From positions 6,990,984 through 7,054,983 of the forward strand of contig CM067082.1 of assembly GCA_034008185.1 (NCBI GenBank): a stretch of DNA of 64,000 bases. Reading direction: 5' to 3'. Made by a program: the position numbers and the translations under genes. Positions 57,697-64,000 of this stretch are shown one piece after another; the stretch's first letter is position 1, and each line of letters begins with the position of its first letter. Below the pieces are notes generated by a model. The model saw nothing but the letters and a program-made list of their open reading frames with translations, was not told the DNA's origin and searched no databases. This stretch comes from Gorsachius magnificus. Lineage: Eukaryota > Chordata > Aves > Pelecaniformes > Ardeidae.

Positions 57697-58651
57697 AGTA
57701 TGCTGATCCCAGAAGCAATTAAGTTGTAGGGTCTGCCTCTCGACCAACAACAATGATTTGCATTTCTAAAGATACTCAGAGAGTGAAGGCCTTGTGATCC
57801 CTGTAGCACAACATCTCTTATCTTGCTTGAAAGGTGTGCAAAAGAAAGGAAAGACTCCTGCATACAAAAACATCACATATATGCATCTATGCAAAAGCCA
57901 GGATCGATCTTGTTCATGATACATTCACAGACAGAATATTTCAGGCTCTTTTCTGCTGTCATGTCCTAGCCATATTATGCCATTTGTAAAGATTGCCATT
58001 CACATCATCCCCACTCCTCTCAGAAAGGTTACCAGACCTTCTGACCCGCTGACTGAGCTGTTCCTTGATCCTGATTTAACCCAGTTCAGTAAAAATGGGA
58101 CAGGTGAGTTTAAAAATAGCATATCTTTGTTAACATGACTCATGGAGACTGAAGTAATTTTGGTAGCTACATTTCAAGCACATGAAATAAAGACCAAAGG
58201 GACACATTGGCAGGGAGGCAGTGACAAGAAGCTATATCAGGCTGTGGTGAAAGGCTCTTCACTGGCACAGCTGTACCTGCAAAAATAAGTCTCTCAATAG
58301 TTAGGATAACAGCTCAGTAGTTAACACCTACAGTGTTCTCACCCGTTAGCAAAATGTAAAGAAATGAGAGGGAATAGTAAGATTTATCTGTTTTTCCTCA
58401 AAGTAGTGTTCAAATTTGACACAATCTTTAACAAAGCTCTTTTTACTTTCACATGGAAAAACCTTACACATTTGGAGACAAAAGTCCTTAATTTGTTATA
58501 TCTAGCCTTGAGCACTGAGCTGAAGCAGTAACACTGGGAAAGCTTTCCTAAGGTCTCTGTGGCATCAATGACTTCATGCCACCAAAGATCTCTTTGCCTC
58601 GGAAGGTGCTTTTCCATGTTTTTTGAAGGACCCTAGAGCAATTACACTCTT
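57697..58651. other. Unique DNA between two CR1 fragments
   Basis: About 950 bp. Minus frames at 57570-57863 (partly CR1) and 58384-58617 show no domain. Nothing else recognised. Confidence 0.5.
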
Positions 58652-58889
58652 ACATTTAGGAAGCATTTCTTTACCAAGAGGTTGGTCAGACACTGGAACA
58701 GGTTTCCTAGAGAGGTGGTTGATGCCCCAAGCCCAGCAGTGTTTAAGAGGCAATGCCCTTAACAACATGCTTTAACTTTTGGTCGTCCCTGAAGTGGTCG
58801 AGCAGTTGGACTAGATGATCATTGTAGGTCCCTTCCAACTGAAATTGTCTATTCTGTTCTGTTCTATTCTAGTCTACTCTATTCTGTTC
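58652..58889 (+). mobile_element. CR1 LINE 3' end with TTCTA tail
   Basis: Translating the first half gives TFRKHFFTKRLVRHWNRFPR and EVVDAPSPAVFKRQC, the C-terminus of CR1 ORF2. Then come the 3' UTR blocks GCAGTTGGACTAGATGATCA and AGGTCCCTTCCAACTGAAAT and a tail of TTCTATTCTGTTCTGTTCTA-type repeats up to 58889. The tail type and the GGACTAGATGATCAT variant set it apart from the 17182 and 57143 copies. 5'-truncated, coding function lost. Confidence 0.93.
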
Positions 58890-61800
58890 ATCTGAGTGGA
58901 AGAAAGGCTGGAGTGGCTAATGCAAGTCACACAAAAAATAAAATAACTTTGTCCTGGTAAGCAGACGTTCTTTCCCTCTAGGTGCTCCCTTCTCAGCAGC
59001 AGGGAAAATACCCAGCTTCCCCTGACATTAGGAGGAAGGCAGACACAGGCACGGCTGGAGCAGTGACAGGATTATTGCCCTGCTCCTAGCTGTTCTGATC
59101 ACCTGCTTGACAGCTGCCCCCAAACAGCCGTGTTCACATGACTTGCTCCACCGTGGTTTTTTGATTTCTTTTCCCTCTTTTTTCCCCTCCAGAGCTCTTC
59201 CCCATTATCATCTCCATCCCCTCCAAACTCAGCAGCCCACCCACATTTGTCGATTGACCTCAGATTTTTTCCCCTATGTCACCAGTACGGTAAAGATAGT
59301 ACCTTTGTTTTTTAAATTACAGTGTCCTGCAGATTCCTGTTTTGCTGTCTGGTAACACTGGGGATCAAGGTAGAACAGCTGCATAATCATTACTGTCAGC
59401 TTTTTTATTTGCAACATCCTTCAATTCCTAATGTTGCTGTCTTGTTAGACATACCACAAGTCATGGTGGACCACCTGGATGTACAAGAGCCCTTTGCTGC
59501 TCTCTCTTCCTTTCTCCCAGTTAACACTGACATATCTAGTGTTGTCTGTGGTTTTGATGCCCAAAATTTCATCTGTACTATACCCTTTCCGGATCACAGC
59601 AATATTTTAATTGCATCTATTTTGCATTGCCATAACAATACAGATCAAGAGTTGGAGACAGGCTGATTTTTTTACCATTTATGTCTATATTAGTAAACAA
59701 AAAAAGGACTTTGAATATCAAACTGTTATGAAAATTAGGAAAATATAGATTAAGACAATACAGCTGTCCCACCAAAATAGAGTCACTCCATCCACACTGC
59801 CTATCGGAAACTTTCCCTGGCCCATGGTGACCTTGGTGTCCTCCAAATTATGGCTAGGCATTGTTTGGGAGAGCACCTGGTGGCATGGGCTGAAACCATG
59901 CCAAAGAAGTCCTAAGTATTAAAGCGTGTGGATGATGATGTGTCAGTGCTTGAGTCAATTCCCTGACCTTGCTTGATTTTCTAGTATAGATGCAGTCACT
60001 AGGATACATGATAAACACAGACATTTTGATCCCTAGTTTCTTTTTTTGTTCATAACAGCATTATGCTACAATCCTATTGCAAAGAAGGTGAAGACATTAT
60101 TAGCACAGCTACTAAGGACAGACCATCTAGAAATACATCCTGAAACATGGGGAGTGATTCTGTACTGACTTTCTCAGACCTTAATCCAGGCCACATTCAC
60201 ATTATTTTCACTACCTGCATAGAACCTTTCCAGAACCAGACCTGTGCAGGTCTGATGGAGGCCATGAAGGAAAATAAATGTTTAGGCTTACTGCATAAAA
60301 TTTCGTTTTTTATTCAAATTATTATTCACATGTGCCAATATCTAAACTTCCAAATGCAACAGTTCTTAAGTTTACAACCTGCAGATCACACAATAGCATA
60401 AATAGAGTTTATTTATGTACATTTTTGTAAATATAATTATCAGCAAGTGAGACAAAAGAGGAAAAAAGAGAATGGGAACAAGAGCAGAGCATTGGTTTCC
60501 CTTTCAAATCCTGCTCACAATCTGTTCTATCAATATTCCATTCCAGCACAGGACAACATGCCACCTGCATGTGGTATTAGACCACACTCCCATTTCTCCA
60601 TTTGAGTTGTGTCTTTCAAAACCTGGAATAAAGACACCAAGGTTTTAACCTTTCATGTTCCAACAGTATAAGAGGTAGGACAAGTAAGGTAGACATTAAT
60701 CAAGAGTTCCATATAAATGAGGAAATGTTTTAAAAAATCCTGTCAGAGGCTCCCTTATACACACATTCCCTGAAGAACAGGTTAAAAAAAAAAAAAAAAC
60801 AACCAAAAAACCACCACATTCAACTTCTGGATAAGACAAGCTTTCAGTTGTAATGATAATAGCAGCTTTCCAAGAATTGCAGATCCTCCTGTTTTAGAGG
60901 ATTTGCTTCAGAGTCAGGGTCTGCTGATCACTCCAGCTCAGGCTTGGACATTAAGTTAGAATTTCTGCTATCATCTATGTGGGTTTTTTTCCTTTTGTTT
61001 TAGGTGTCAGATCTTGAAGAATCAGACCAGAATTTTCTGGAATTGCTTCACAGTGCCTCATATTCAGACAGAATATAATGCAATTAACTATGAGTAAATT
61101 CACTGGAAAATGAAATATTGTATTATGTGGAATATGAGATATTGTATTAGGGAAATCACAAAACTATTTGGCTGCCTCAGAGCAAATTAGGGTAAGGCTG
61201 CTCTTGTTCCAAACAAGAAAGCAGAGTTATGCATTTATCATCTAGGTACCCTGAAGGCACTAGCACGATATAAAGAAATAAAGTATATCTTGAAGAAAGT
61301 TGGATTTTGGAATAAATAAAAAACCCTCAACAAAACCAAACCAAACAAAAAAAACCCAAACCCAAACAAAAAAAGCAAGATCGTTAAATTCTGGCCTCAA
61401 AACTAATGTATCAGAACAGAGTGCAGATTACCAGAAAGAACCATTTAGGTGATAGATCAATAATTTGCTATACATAAAACTTTCAAGATCATCTTTAATG
61501 GTAAATAAAGGTTATTTTATAGTACACTTTAATTTATGATGAATGGAAATAAGGTATTCAAAATATCTTTTCAAATGAAAAATAACTAATGAAAAATGTT
61601 TAAATTATATTTAATAACATATCAAACAATATTTTTAATAAAGGCTTATTTTTAATGAAGGCTTATGTATTAGGAATGCATACAAAATCACCTGAAAGAT
61701 TTGAACTAATAGAAAACATACTCCAGTGAGATTCTTCTACAGGTATGTAAGCTTTTAAACAAATTAACATTTTTAAATTGTTTATTTCCAGCATCATCTT

Positions 61801-64000
61801 TGAAGCATTTGATTTTGCTTTGCCTTTTCTACCAGGATATTTCTAGCAACTACCTGACTGCAGTTGCAAACAGTATCCCTTCAAATTCCCTTTCTTCCTC
61901 CTCTTTCCCTTTGATAAATTAAATAAACTGAGGGCTAGCTCCCAATGAATGCAGACAGACTGATTTACGGGAGCCTGAGTTAGAGGTGTCAATCTGCAGC
62001 ACCCTTTTGGGATGTGAGAAAGGTGAGTTTGAGCCCTTGCCATCCTTGAGGATGGAATTAAGCCAACACCACTGTTTTCTTGGTGAATGCACCAATCTCT
62101 ACACTACTACATGTGCACCCTGAGAGGTGCAAAGGGAAATTTTGCAGAAGCACATACCTGTGAACTTCAGTTTGATTCCGGAGTGTGTTTGTGAGAGACA
62201 CAATTCAAACATATGCCTTCTGACAGGTGCAGACTGGCTCAGCATGCTGCCTTTTGCCACTCCTGTGTGAAACACCTATTCATGCTTATTTCCAGCACAG
62301 TGAACCTGTTCAGCTGGGACTGTGAATTTGTCTCCTGGAGGAAAACATGCCATTGTTAAACACCAAAATGCTCAGTGTGGCAACACCTAAGTTCTCTGTG
62401 AATCTGAGACAAAACCAGGGAACTTGAACCAAAGCAGTACCTAAATCATTCATTTACATTCTCCAGGCTTTGTGAGTGTGCAAAATACGTAAGTATATTG
62501 TGCTCAATTTCCTTTGGGGGAAAGAAAAAAAAAAAATAGAGAAAGTTTATTTGTTCCCTCTTTACCGAAAATGGAAGAAGGGTCCCACTAGTAACAGCAC
62601 TTCGATAGTGACTTTTGTTTTCAAGCCAGCTGTGGAGAATGATGCAGTAGAATATGTCAGTATGCTTTATCACCACCATAACCAAATGATAAAAAGAAAG
62701 TTGTAGTGACAATGGGTAACTAGCACAGGAGAAAGTTCTAACTGGTAAAATAATCTTAAGGCTCAGCAAAAAAATGATGGGAAAAACCTGGGGAAACAGT
62801 CTCATTTTGTCAGCTTGGTTTCATGGTAATTACAGTAATAATAAAACTAATTACATCACAAAACACCTCTGTGAGGCAGGTGAGAAATGCTGGCAGGGAG
62901 GTAATGTCAAGGTAGCAGCTGAACATGCATAATGGGGAAGCCAGATGAAGCTCTTCTCTGAACAGCTCCCATCTAACCATGTACGGAGCCCAAAAAAAAA
63001 GGGAGTTAAGTGACTAGAAAAATGACTTTTCTAGAAAAGCAATCATAAGATGCTTGAAGGGATTATTGCTTGTTTGATGAAGGCTTACAGCTACAAAAAG
63101 AGGCAAAGAGAATTCTTGAATATCTGCAGTAACCAGTTAAAGCGATTGTGCTAACAGCTCTGATTATCAGAGAGTCAAGGCTATGCCATGTGGTTAGGAG
63201 AGACATGAGATGGTACAAGTGGTTGCTGAAGCTCAAAGGAGAAGTCCCATACCACTTTGTCCCCTTCCTTGCTGTTTTCTCCACATATACTTTGAGGTGA
63301 CTCGAGCATTCATCTGGCTTCTCAGCTTCTGACAAAAAAGCTGACAGAACATTTTTCTAATTTTGGTGGGTTATTTTCCTTCCTGTTTAATGATTTAAAA
63401 CAAATCAAAGAAGGCCCAAGAAACTAACAATAGATGTTAAAAGAGAGGTATAGTTGTGCACCTGGAAGCAGCAGTAGTAGGAGTTTGACTGGGTGCAGGA
63501 GCCATGGAGGAATTGCACATTTTCTGCATCAGGTAATGATTAGAGAGGCTCACCTATCTGTGAAGTAATGGTACAAAGAAGAGTACATATCCAGGATCCC
63601 TTCCATTGCTTCCAAAATTAGATTTTGTGATTATGCTTCTCCAATGACAGTACCGAGGTGCAAGATCTGACTGGATCATTGTGTGATGTTGCCATCGCAT
63701 AACACATAGTTGCCAAAGGCCATGTGAAAGCAACCAGTTGTTCATCACAGCTTTGTCTACTACAGCCCAGTAGTAGGCAGTGCAGTAATATACTCTAAAT
63801 CAGTCATCCAAGTTCCTTCTGCAGACAGCTGACAAACCCCTCTGTAAAACAATTAAGTCCCATGGGAAAAAAATCTTATCCTTTAAAGTTAGGTCAGATT
63901 ACTTTTTATATGTGATATACTAGTTTCTCACCTCTAAAGCATGAGTAATAACACTTCCTTGCACCAAGGCAATAAGAGCATGTTAGTAAAATATGGTGGA
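58890..64000. other. Unique DNA to the window end, no gene recognised
   Basis: 5.1 kb. Contains a pyrimidine-rich stretch at 59155-59200, an A-run at 60784-60799, CAAAC/CCAAA-rich DNA at 61316-61378, and short repeats such as AAGGCTTAT twice near 61642-61667. The plus frame at 59322-59666 (114 codons) and the minus frame at 62446-62805 (119 codons) have no recognisable domain. Region 61780-62340 is somewhat less AT-rich but shows no exon-like feature I can defend. Confidence 0.5.
61316..61378. repeat. A-rich CCAAA/CAAAC low-complexity tract
   Basis: AAAAAACCCTCAACAAAACC, then AAACCAAACAAAAAAAACCC and AAACCCAAACAAAAAAAGC. Lacks T after the first part and lacks G. Similar in style to 46597-46666; no attached element body. 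Confidence 0.8.

Noticed and set aside
59322..59666. 114-codon plus-strand frame as a possible exon
   Set aside because: No recognisable domain, no convincing splice sites at its edges, and a length well within chance.

Overview
The window looks like one piece of a bird nuclear genome. The basis is the set of dispersed repeats. There are at least nine fragments of CR1 LINEs (the main avian retrotransposon) with the typical 3' end (a 'TTGGACTAGATGATC...GGTCCCTTCCAACC' block followed by ATTCTGTG- or TTCTA-like tails). There are also several long terminal repeats (LTRs) of types I know from avian genomes. I believe these LTR families are typical of neoavian birds, but I cannot assign a species. 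The rest is AT-rich, full of stops in every frame, with short A/T runs: the look of intergenic DNA or of a very long intron.

I find no host protein-coding gene, tRNA, rRNA or other RNA gene that I can support. The longest open frames outside repeats (about 100-160 codons, at 1348-1824, 7396-7713, 22396-22824, 22581-23015, 26539-26964) are about what chance gives in 64 kb read in six frames, and none shows a domain I recognise. The long open frames at 40414-41360 are translations of a pure pyrimidine/purine simple repeat. Those at 42881-43675 and 54995-55552 are read through LTR sequence.

Layout. 1-17 kb: mostly unique AT-rich DNA, with an inverted pair of LTR pieces (2431-3158) and three CR1 3' ends (4583, 6335, 10893). 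17-20.1 kb: a CR1 3' end (17182) and a 1.7-kb CR1 with a broken reverse transcriptase (18405-20139). 20-35 kb: unique DNA with a solo LTR (24515), a CR1 tail (25408), a reverse-strand LTR (31299) and a very old LINE remnant (about 32880). 35.9-43.7 kb: the repeat-dense core. It holds a GC-rich LTR with a second copy of its 5' end 0.8 kb downstream, an unclassified block at 37.6-40.1 kb interrupted by the best-preserved CR1 (38577-39579), an 825-bp pyrimidine satellite (40449-41274), a possible MIR-type SINE, and a 1.1-kb LTR with internal short repeats. 43.7-54.7 kb: unique DNA with a complete solo LTR bounded by a perfect TATAC duplication (50645-51243). 54.7-64 kb: a second copy of the 1.1-kb LTR, a CCCTTT tract, two CR1 3' ends, then unique DNA.

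The parts do not form a genetic system working together. The window records successive retrotransposon insertions into a gene-poor region. By my rough addition of the intervals, recognisable mobile elements and satellites cover about one sixth of it. I did not find a convincing new biological system. The items most worth a second look are the inverted LTR arrangement, the tandem LTR 5' ends at 35.9/36.7 kb, the unclassified repeat at 37.6-40.1 kb, and the strongly strand-asymmetric pyrimidine satellite.
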